Positions 34,355-43,054 of a stretch of DNA of 64,000 bases are shown here, piece after piece (within the stretch, counting starts at the first letter, position 1; each line of letters opens with the position of its first letter). The stretch is from Podospora pseudocomata. Its lineage: Eukaryota; Ascomycota; Sordariomycetes; Sordariales; Podosporaceae. The stretch lies in assembly GCF_035222375.1 (NCBI RefSeq), contig NC_085891.1, positions 1,240,001-1,304,000 of the forward strand. The letters are read 5' to 3'. A model generated the notes under the pieces. That model saw only the letters and a list, made by a program, of their open reading frames with translations, had not been told where the DNA came from and did not search any database. Both the position numbers and the translations under genes were made by a program.

Positions 34355-34957
34355 ACCCTAAATTGATGAATGGGAGAATGGCGAAAGAACCTGGGCGGGG
34401 GGATGTATAAAACGGTTGCTTAAAGAAGAGAGGATACCTGGAAGAAAGGGACGGGATAACAGGGATATGATGGATGTGCCTTTTTTTTGGTTCTTTAGCT
34501 TGGCGTTAGATTGGGAAATGTTTGAGTTCATGATCTTTTTGGTGTTACAAATCGAGACGGTTTGAATCATACTACTACGATGGATGGTGTGTAGTGGTGC
34601 AATGAAGAGGGTTGTATTCGACAATCTTGGAAATGCCGTGAATGGTCAGAGAACCAAGTTTTGGATTGACGGGGGTGGGGTCCGAGCTCAATGGGGCAAC
34701 TTCACGGCGGCATGTTGTTTACTTGCCTCTTGCATACAATCTTCGTCTTTGTTCTTTCATTTGTACAGCTCATGATCTCGCTGTCCGTGAGTATTGTATA
34801 TACTCCCTAGTTGAGAGGGTAATTGGACGACTGGCTCTCTTATCTCCAGTATCCCCCGCAGTATCTAACCATACGCTTACACTTCTGAAACTCGAGCTCA
34901 CGCCCAGCGCTTGCTCACCATCATACCTCGGGCCAGCTGATCAAGCTGAGGGGGTAG
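34355..34957. other. intergenic region (603 bp)
   Basis: Holds the 3' end of the lectin transcript and the promoter of the PDI-like gene. No gene seen. Confidence 0.5.
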
Positions 34958-36550
34958 ATGATGAACACTCGAAGATTGACCCTTCTGGGTCTGCTGTTAG
35001 GGACACAGGGAGTGAAGGGGTGGGATCATGTCAACCCTGCCGAGTTGAACAGGGTCATATCCGAGACAGAAACACCTCTGCTGGTTGCTTGTAAGTCACG
35101 CATGCCGCTTCACATTGTCTTGCTTGCGCCTCAGCTAACACAGTACTTTCTAACTACCTAGTTGTAAAGGTACTACCAGCCTTCCTTTTTTTCCATCACA
35201 CCAGTCTCAACTGACCAATGCATTCTCTGCCCATAACAACAGCCAGAGGAGTTCGTCCCCCCACTCCTCACCATAGATATCTGAGTATCTAACCACCCCT
35301 ATAGACCTTCGAGCGCCTCCCTCGAAGAAGAATGGACAACCGCCACCGCCCTCGCCGATAAACACTCTCGAACCCTACTCAGCATCGACTGCTCAGAACA
35401 CCCAACCCACTGCGAAATCCAACCCTCCATGACCTTCCCCTCCATCTTCCTACTCCAAGCAAACAAACCCCCAGTTAAATACCTCGGTCCCTTGCTATCC
35501 AAATCCTTGAATAACTTTCTGTCTCGGTCCACCCGTCTCCAGCCAACGCCCCTCACGCAAGTAGACGACCTTGCCAAGTTCAAAACCTCGGATGAGACAG
35601 TCTTTATTCTCTTTCTTCCCCGGCCGCAGGAGTTTGTTACCAGTGTATACGAAGACCTCGCCCAAAAGTACAAGAATGAGTTCACCTTTGGAACTGTGGT
35701 GGGGGTTGATAAACTTCTCGAGAAGGAAAGGGTAGATTTGGAGTTGAAAGGGGTGCTGGTGGTGTATAAACCCCTCGACGGCGAGACAGAAAAGCTTGAC
35801 CTTACAACAGTCAACTCTGGTGTTGATGAGATTGAAAAATTGTACCCCCCACCCCCCACCTTTCCATTTTACATGTCCACCCACTCCCATAATATACTAA
35901 CGCTCCCATAGTATCAAAGAATCCTCCCGCCTCACAATAACAGATCTCTCCCCCTGGAACCACCCCCGCCTTCTCGAGGTGACCTTTCCCCTCCTCCCTT
36001 CAACCCCCCCGTTCTACCCCCATCTCTTACTAACCTTGTATAGCTCCAAAAACCACTGGTCTACCTCTTCGCCCCGACCCCCTCCGCCCGTGACAACCTC
36101 CGCAGCCAGTACCTCCGTTTTGCAAAGGATTACCACCAGCAATTCGTCTCCATTCTTGTTGATCCTCACCTATTTCCTGATCTCATGCCCCAGTTGGGGT
36201 TGCTTGACACGACAAGGTTCCCGGCGGGGGCTGTGCGCCTCGTGGCTGAAGATAAAATATATCCTTACCCTCAAACGGAAGAGATGACGTTGGGGAGGGT
36301 GCAGGGGTGGGGGATGAGGATTTGGCAGGGGGGGGTTGAGGCTTGGGTTCCCGGTGGTGGTGAGAAGAAAGGGGGGGATAGTGGGAAGAAGGAAGGAGGG
36401 GGGGATAGTGGGATTAGGATTCAGGGAAAGGTAGGGACGAAGAGGAAGGTTACTGTTGGTGGTGGGGGATGGGGGAAGGGGAAGGGCAAGATTCCGACGA
36501 TACCAGGGGTGAGGATTAATATTCCTGGGGTGAGGAGGGATGAGCTTTAG
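34958..36550 (+). CDS. ER-lumenal thioredoxin-fold (PDI-like) protein with RDEL tail, CxxC absent
   Basis: Six exons fit by phase: 34958-35090, 35162-35169, 35243-35250, 35305-35841, 35912-35978, 36044-36550, giving 419 residues. A signal peptide (TLLGLLLGTQGVKG) is followed by a first thioredoxin-like domain (ETPLLVAFVKPEEPSSASLEEEW; IDCSEHPTHCEIQPSMTFPSIFLL). The active-site CxxC of PDI is missing, although the Cys-containing IDC...C strand and the cis-Pro-type TFPS motif are present. A second thioredoxin-like unit (VFILFLPRPQEF, TFGTVVGVD) and a third part (LVYLFAPTPSARDNL) follow. The C-terminus is Gly/Lys-rich and ends RRDEL, an ER-retrieval signal. It is probably a non-catalytic chaperone-type PDI relative; binding partners are unknown. 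Two consecutive 8-nt exons are unusual (see findings). Confidence 0.85.
35162..35169 (+). other. 8-nt microexon 1 of PDI-like gene
   Basis: TTGTAAAG between acceptor ACCTAG and donor GTACTA. With the preceding T it reads Phe-Val-Lys, completing LLVAFVK. Confidence 0.8.
35243..35250 (+). other. 8-nt microexon 2 of PDI-like gene
   Basis: CCAGAGGA between acceptor AACAACAG and donor GTTCGT. It reads Pro-Glu-(Glu) and joins to CCTTCGAGC as PEEPSSAS. Confidence 0.78.
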
Positions 36551-37394
36551 GTGAAGAAAAGAAGGGGGGAGAGGTGAGAAAGATGAAAGAAAAAGAGAGG
36601 GGGGGAAGGGGAGAAGGCAAGAAAAAAAAACGTAAAATGGAAAGGTACTCCTGAAATCAGGAGTTGTTATCTTTGACCGACCCAGGGATCGAACCTGGCA
36701 CCTTTTGTGTGTGAGACAAACGTGATAACCACTACACCAGCCGGCCTTTGAATGAGGGTTAGGGTCGGTGGTTGGATTATTATTTGGATTGTAATGGAGG
36801 GGTGGTAGGTTGCAGGACAAAGACCCAGAACCAACCGGAATGTAGTGTCAGGAGGTCCAGCCTTGAGATAGATCTCCCATGATAATGCTTTGTATAACAC
36901 TTTGATTAATGGCTAAAAAACCAATATCTTGAATGCATCTCACCGGCCCGGATACCATCGGGGCTCGGCTCCGGTACCTCTCCCGATCCGATGTCAGGAA
37001 CCCCGCAGCCTGTACTACTTCTCCAACTTGCCTATCAGGGAATGACACAGAAACGGCCTAGATAAGGGACGCCTCGCATCACATAAGCTTTGCTCTTATC
37101 TAATTGTTTGAAGAACTTGATATCCACCCCACACACGCTCATTCTCACTTTCATAGCTCCAAGAGTGAAGACCTCAGTAGCAGGCAGTTTTAGAGACGGG
37201 ACTTTGTAAAGCGCCACAGGTTCCCGACCGGCCGGATGAGTATCTACACTGTGGTCCATCAGCGGTGGAATATTTTGGGTTTCTATCCGATTTGAGGGCC
37301 ATATCCTACGTATTTCAGTTCCCCGTTCCTATTTTTTCATGAATACTTTACCCACACACTCTTAGCCGCCGCTTCCAAAGTAGTCTCTGTCAAT
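36551..37394. other. intergenic region with one tRNA gene
   Basis: Apart from the tRNA-Val gene and a telomere-like motif at 36756-36765 just upstream of it, nothing is recognised. The right part is the promoter of the P450 gene. Confidence 0.5.
36674..36746 (-). tRNA. tRNA-Val (anticodon CAC)
   Basis: A 73-nt cloverleaf on the minus strand. The acceptor stem GGCCGGC pairs with GTCGGTC (two G-U pairs), discriminator A. The D-arm region has the A-box TGGTGTAGTGGTTATC. The anticodon stem TTTGT/ACAAA has the loop CTCACAC, giving anticodon CAC. The T-arm CCAGG-TTCGATC-CCTGG contains the B box. CCA is not encoded and there is no intron, as expected of a nuclear gene read by RNA polymerase III. 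Confidence 0.96.
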
Positions 37395-38982
37395 ATGACA
37401 CCTCTCCTCGTCCTCCTCGCCCTCGCCCTCTTGCTCATCTACCTCTTATCTCCCCTCCTTTCCAGAGACACCCTACCAGGCCCCCTCTACGCCCGCCTAA
37501 CCTCCCTCATTCTCAAATACCACGAGTTCACCGCCACACGAACCACCTACATCCACTCCCTCCACCTCCGCTACGGCCCCGTAGTCCGCATCGCCCCCAA
37601 CGAAGTTGCTTTTGCTTCGGCTGCTGCCGCAAAAGAAATCTACTGCAGCAATGGGAGCGGCTACGACAAGACCGAGTGGTACGATTTGTTCAAGGTGTAT
37701 GACCGGCGAACAATGTTCACTACCTTGGGGAAGAGTGAGCATGCAAAGAGGAAGAGATTGCTGGCGGATCGGTATGCGAATAGTAATATTATGAAGGGGG
37801 GGGTTATGGAGGGGATCAAGCAGCGGGCGAGGACGTTTGGGGAGTTGTGTGGACAGGGGGGAAAGGAGGGGGTGGATTTATACGCGAGTTCCCTTTTTTG
37901 AGTGAAAGGATATGCTGCTAACTGACTCTCTAGGTCCGTGAGTGCTGCCAGATCAACATATATAACTGCTATCAAGACGTGAAAAACTGACACACAGAAA
38001 AGTCCTCCATGCCTACGCCTTCGACTGCGTAACCCTCCACCTCTTCCACCCACACTCAACCAACTCCCTCACCGACCCTAAAGACTCGGAAATCATGCTC
38101 GAAGTCACCTTTGACAGCTCCCTCCAAAACCGGCTCCTGAGCCATTACTCCCCCCTCCTCCACCGCCTCCTCAACACCTTCATGGTCAGCATCCTCTCTC
38201 TCAAACCCCGTGAAACCCCCCTAGCCGACTCCTTCGTCCTCAACACCGCCGCCCAACCCCACGCCTCCCCTTTCACCCTCCTCCACCGCCTCCACTCCCA
38301 GTCCCCCCTCGGACAGATCGACATCGCGGCCGAATCCCTAGACCACATGGCGGCAGGAATCGACACCACAGGCGACGCGCTCTGTTTTCTAATCTGGGAA
38401 CTGTCCCGACCTTCTTCTCTCATCTATCAACAGACCCTCCAAGCGGAACTCCGCTCCGCCTCCCCGGACACCCCGTTTGACCAACTCCCCTACCTCGACG
38501 CGGCGGTGATGGAAGGACTGAGGATGTTTCCCGCCATTCCCATGAGTCTGCCAAGATATGCACCACCAGGCAGAACCACCATCATTGACAGTTACAAAAT
38601 ACCCACCGGCACAATCGTCAGCTGTCAACCCCTCAGCGTTCAACGATTAGGTCCAGAAAAGGGCGGGACTTTCCCCGAACCGGACCGCTTCTGGCCGGAA
38701 CGGTGGCTAAAATCCGAGGGGGAGACACAAGCGGAGTTTGAGGAGAGGGACAGGGGGATGAAGAGGGGGTTCATGGCTTTTGGGATGGGGGGGAGGGGGT
38801 GTATTGGGAAGCATCTTGCGCTGGCGGAGATGAAGTGTTTGTTGAGGGAGGTGTACACCAGGTATAGGACGTTGCCGGATGAGAGGATGAGAGCGGGGGA
38901 GATGGAGCAGGCGGATTTGTTGGTTAGTAGTCGCCCGGCTGGGCAGAGGTGTTTGGTTAGGTTTGAAAGGCTGGAAGCGTGA
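37395..38982 (+). CDS. cytochrome P450 monooxygenase
   Basis: A haem-thiolate monooxygenase anchored to the ER membrane; the substrate cannot be told. Exons 37395-37887, 37934-37937 (4 nt) and 37998-38982 give 493 residues in phase. The N-terminal hydrophobic anchor (LLVLLALALLLIYLLSPLL) is followed by a Pro-rich hinge (LPGPLYARL). Canonical motifs in order are I-helix AGIDTTGD; ExxR in the K helix (EGLRMFPAIPMSLPR); FWPERW; and the haem-binding loop FGMGGRGCIGKHLALAE with its Cys ligand. Neighbours are a tRNA and PEX11; no biosynthetic cluster partners are seen. If the 4-nt exon is not real, the frame is broken and the gene would be a pseudogene. Confidence 0.88.
37934..37937 (+). other. predicted 4-nt microexon of the P450 gene
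   Basis: GTCC lies between a 46-bp intron (37888-37933, branch GCTAAC, end CTCTAG) and a 60-bp intron (37938-37997, GTGAGT ... ACACAG). Exon 1 ends in phase 1 and exon 3 needs phase 2; four bases supply exactly this. Confidence 0.6.
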
Positions 38983-39049
38983 GATTGGGAAACAAGCATG
39001 AATCGAAATGTCCCATCTCTTAAACTTGAAGGGCGACAGTCGAATGCAA

Positions 39050-39076
39050 ATATATATATATATATATATATATATA
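39050..39076. repeat. (AT)n microsatellite
   Basis: About 13 AT units just downstream of the P450 stop codon. A long T-rich run follows at about 39187-39219 before the PEX11 3' end. Confidence 0.95.
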
Positions 39077-39269
39077 CAACTGTTGAAAAAAAAAGAAAAA
39101 CACTAATAAAGCTCAAGCTGAAATCCATCATCAACCAACAATTACACAAAACCAACTGGCCTGCTTCACCCTTTTTTGCCCTCTTTCTTTCTTTTTTTTT
39201 CTTTTTTTTTTTTTTTTTGCTTCCAATCCCATCACAAACGCTTGCTTACATACCCATCACAACCCACCC

Positions 39270-40145
39270 CTATTTCGTCACCGTCTCCCACAAATCCCCC
39301 ATCTGAATCACCCCCGGCACACTAGCCAACAGCCCCACCACCCCCTCCGTCACCCCCGGCAACCCCCCATCCACACTCCAATGCACCGTCAACGGCGCCC
39401 AAGCCAAACTCTTGGCCAGCTTCCTCTTCCACTCCCTCGCCTCCTTCTTCTCTTCCTCTCCATCCTTCTTCTGAACCTTCCTGCCCACCCGCTCAGCAAG
39501 CAATTTCCCAATTTCGATCCCGACAAACGCCCCCCAAAACCTAGCCGACCATTTGTACGCCCTCCCCTGCTGCTCCGGACTCCACCCCATCACCCCCCTG
39601 AAACTCAAGTACGCCCCGTTCTCCAGCCCCTGAAGCAAAACACAGAGGACAAGCCGGATATAATCCAGCGTTTTGGCAGTGATAGATGTCGTAGGGGAGG
39701 AGACGATGGAGCGGCCCCAGGAGTAGATCCCCAATAGCGCCCAGAGGCGGAGGATAACCCTTGACTCGGACATCAACGCCGAGAGGTTGTTGAGACGTTT
39801 GGCGAGGAGGGTGGCGAGGGTTTTGCGGGCGATGGGTTGGGAGGTTTTGGAGAGGAGGGTGGTTATGTGACCAGAGGTGAGGACTGAGGCGGCGAGTTTG
39901 GAGGTGTAGCACAGCAACAGCATCACTGTGTCGATCCCTGAGGGGGTGGACATGCATTTCTCGAGGCGGGAGAGGAACAAGTTTGTGGAGGAGGGGAGGT
40001 TGGCGAGGAGGGTGGTTAGGGGGAGGGTGTTGGGGGGGGTGGTCAACGGTTTGGAGGGCGAGGGGATTGGGTCGCCTGAGGGGAGGTCGGCGATGGGTTG
40101 TTGTTGGGAGGGGATTTCGGCCGGGGCGGTGTCGGTGGTGGACAT
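39270..40145 (-). CDS. PEX11: peroxisomal membrane protein Pex11 family
   Basis: Acts in peroxisome elongation and division at the peroxisomal membrane. Single exon, 291 residues, ATG 40143-40145 and TAG 39270-39272. After a Pro/Ser-rich N-terminus of about 45 residues, the family pattern appears: LEKCMSTPSGIDTVMLLLCYTSKL, the KRLNNLSALMSESRVILRLWALLGIYSWG amphipathic helix region, and TLDYIRLVLCVLLQGLENGAYLSF. C-terminal hydrophobic helices follow after a Lys/Glu-rich loop (KKDGEEEKKEAREWKRKLAKS). The length and N-terminal extension suit the fungal Pex11C-like branch, but I cannot decide the subtype. Convergent with the P450 gene. Confidence 0.88.
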   Translation of the reverse strand: MSTTDTAPAEIPSQQQPIADLPSGDPIPSPSKPLTTPPNTLPLTTLLANLPSSTNLFLSRLEKCMSTPSGIDTVMLLLCYTSKLAASVLTSGHITTLLSKTSQPIARKTLATLLAKRLNNLSALMSESRVILRLWALLGIYSWGRSIVSSPTTSITAKTLDYIRLVLCVLLQGLENGAYLSFRGVMGWSPEQQGRAYKWSARFWGAFVGIEIGKLLAERVGRKVQKKDGEEEKKEAREWKRKLAKSLAWAPLTVHWSVDGGLPGVTEGVVGLLASVPGVIQMGDLWETVTK

Positions 40146-41239
40146 GATTGCGGTGGTTTTTGGTGGTGGTGGTGGTGGTGATGATGAAAATGTGGTGTGT
40201 TGTTGAGGTGAAAGTGAAAACGAGAGGCGAGATGTAAATGCGACAAGGCTGATAGAGCTCGCTCTCGGTAAAATAGCTTTCGTGCGGGGAAGAAAGCTCC
40301 AAAAATCTCCAGGAACAAATCAAGCCGTGCTCTCTCTCCAACAAATTGAAAGATGATGAAAGAAATAGAAGGAAAGAAAAAAGAAAAGAAAAAAAAGCTG
40401 GCTATCGAATTCCGAACCGGGGGACCCGTCCGCATAAAAACATTCCTCCTCAACTCGTCGTTCCAGGCGCCTAAACCACCAACTTATTACCTACCCCAAA
40501 ATCCCCACACGTCGCCCGCGCCCCTCTGACAATGTGACCCGAACTCACAATCCGGGGTCCGCTGCCCAGCCGAACTTCGCTGGCTCGCCAGAAAGAGCAC
40601 AAAACAACACGCCAAGCAGCTCGGCCGCCGTTCAACAACCTCGGCTCGCCGCGGCCGACCATCCCGCCTTGCCCGCGCCCCCCTTTCTTCCGCTCACACC
40701 ATCGACGGAACATTCTCTCATTGGTGGTTGGCCCCAAAACACCTCCACCGAGATGAAATGCATCAAGATCTTATCAATCTAATCATTGATCATCTTCCCT
40801 GTCCATCTCTTAAAAAACGGCCAGGGTGTCTGGTCTTGGGCCGTCTTGGAACAAGACTGACTCGAGCAGACGGCACGTGGGATTCATCCCGGGAACCCGG
40901 ACCGTTGGATGGATGGATGGATGGATGGATCGTCGATCATAGGTACAAGAAGCACCTGGTTGAGCCATTATAATACTTCGAGAAGTCCTCAGCAACGTTT
41001 CACGGGTGTCAATATTTGATGATACATACAGCAGAAAGAAATTCGTTTGCCCCTAGTCTATTTCCCGCCAAAAATGAAAAGCCAGTCTAGCCCATGTTCT
41101 ATTAGGTTAGGTGCCCACCCCCGAGACTCCGTCATTAACAAGAAAAACTACACAAAGGGAATGATGAAAGCCCGCTCATCCATGATCGCCACGCGGTGGA
41201 CCTCGAAACGAGAGAAGAAGAGGTTGGCTCGAAACCAGT
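40146..41239. other. intergenic region (1.1 kb)
   Basis: Contains the PEX11 promoter (with GT-rich repeats near 40160-40205), a GGAT tetranucleotide run (about 40906-40929) and the 3' end of the NADH dehydrogenase gene. No gene seen. Confidence 0.5.
40906..40929. repeat. (GGAT)n microsatellite
   Basis: About six GGAT units in an intergenic region. Confidence 0.9.
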
Positions 41240-43054
41240 CTACTCGCGAGAAAGATCGCGACCGAAGAGCTTGGACTTGAGCCAGTCGTTGATGACAAGC
41301 AGACGATTCCTGGTGCTGAAGCACATGCTGATGTAGGCGCTTCTCCAAAAGAGGTAGGTCAAACCACCGGCGGCGGCAACGTTGCCGTTGAACCATGTGA
41401 CGTCAGCGACAGCCTTCTCGCTGCCAATATAAGCGAGGGAACCCTGGTGACTGTAGTGGAAGGGCTTCACGTCCTTGATGCGGCGGAGCTGACGCTCATA
41501 CTCCTCAATCTCGCGTGAGATCTCGGCCGTGTTGCCGGGCTGGAGGTTGAGAGAGCCGCTGAGCTCAGCAATCTTGTTCTCGAGAGCCTCAGTCCTGGCC
41601 ATGTTGTTGAACAGGCGCGCGAGGAAGTTGCCCTCTTGACTGGCAACCTGGGCGGTGGGGGCGTAGCCGGCAACGGCGCAGTCACCGACAGCCCAGATGT
41701 CGCGGGCACCCTGCACAACAAGGTACTCGTTTACAGCGAGGCCGCGGCGAGAGTTCTTTTGCGCAGGGATACGCTGCATGAGATCCTGGACGACGGGACG
41801 AACGGCGTTGCCGGTAGCCCAGACGAGAAGACCGTAGGGGAATACAATCGTCTCTTTGGTGCCGTCGGGGCGAGTAGCCACAGCCTCAACCGTCTTGTCT
41901 GTGACCTTCTTGACCATGGTCTTGGTGTGAATGTTGATCTTTTCCTCCTTGAAGGTGCTCTCGGTGTACTCGATGAGCTGCTTGGAGAAGCTAGGGAGGA
42001 CGTTGGGGAGAGCCTCGATCAGCGTCACGCGGAAGCGGTCGCTGATCTCGGGAACCAGCTTCTTGATGTCCTCCTCGAAGAAGTCCTGCAGCTCGCCGGC
42101 GAACTCGACACCAGTCGGGCCACCGCCAACCACCACCATGTGCATGAGACGGTCAATCTCCTCGGGCGACTGGTCCTTGAAGGCAGCCGTCTCGACGCAG
42201 TCCATGATCCTTTTGCGGATTCTTTGAGCGTCACCAATCTCCTTCAGGAAGCATGAGTGCTCGCGGACGCCAGGGATGCCAAAGGTCGCGTTCTCGGCAC
42301 CAACACCAACCACCAGCATGTCGTAGGGGACCTCGGTCTCGGTCATGTCACCCTTGACTTCCGAGTTGTCAAAGATGCGCACCACCTTGCGGTCGGGGTC
42401 GATGGAACTAGCTTCGGCCTCGTAGAATCTTACGCTCGCCTTCTTGGAGCGCAGAATTGTGCGGATGGGCTCCATGATGGAGCGGTGCTCGATGGTGCCG
42501 GTCGTGCATGATGGGAGAAGGGGGGTGAAGAGGAAGTAGTTGCGCGGCGAGATGACGATGACATTGTAGTTTTCGGTGTCGAGACGCTTCAGGAGGGAGA
42601 CAGAGCCCCAGCCGGTGCCTGATGCGCATGTTAGCAGCTGTCAATGGGTGCCTTATGCGGTCTGATGCAATGCCATGCACTCACCGAGAATGACAAGCGT
42701 CTTCTTGGTCGGGTCTGGCTCGGTCTGGGGTTCTGGGTGTCTGTCCTCGTAGATGCCGTAGCCGATGTAGGCGACACCGGCGATGGCAGAGAGGTATCCC
42801 AACCTCCACGCCCACCTCAGCGTCCGGAATCGGCGCTTCTTGGGGGGCTGAGGGGCAGGAGCGGCCTGGTCGGCATACCCGCGCCTGAACTGCCTCGAGA
42901 CAGGTCCTTGTAAGCTACCAAAGGCAGGTCTGGCGGCCACAGTCTTGCGTGATGACTGGATGAATAATCTGGGGACCTGGGAGGAGGACTGGAGCAAAGC
43001 GGCACCCGAACGGGGCACCGCAAGCTGTGCGAGGGCTCGCGACGACGAGGACAT
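41240..43054 (-). CDS. alternative (type II) NADH:ubiquinone oxidoreductase, mitochondrial
   Basis: Rotenone-insensitive, non-proton-pumping transfer of electrons from NADH to ubiquinone at the mitochondrial inner membrane. Two exons, 42685-43054 and 41240-42618, with a 66-bp intron (GTGAGT ... GCATCAG, branch GCTAAC), give 582 residues. The start is ATG 43052-43054 (MSSSSRALAQLAV). The N-terminus is a basic mitochondrial presequence, then a membrane helix (LGYLSAIAGVAYIGYGIYED), typical of externally facing Nde enzymes. The FAD-binding Rossmann motif is split by the intron (LVILGTGWGSV). The NADH-binding motif VVVGGGPTGVEFAGEL and the C-terminal amphipathic membrane-binding part (LTYLFWRSAYISMCFSTRNR) are present. 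The Ca2+-binding EF-hand insert of some Nde1 enzymes is absent, so it is closer to the Nde2/Ndi1 kind. Confidence 0.93.

Noticed and set aside
40390-40440. Possible second tRNA-like T-arm (TCGAATTCCGAACC region)
   Set aside because: No matching acceptor, D or anticodon arms could be formed.
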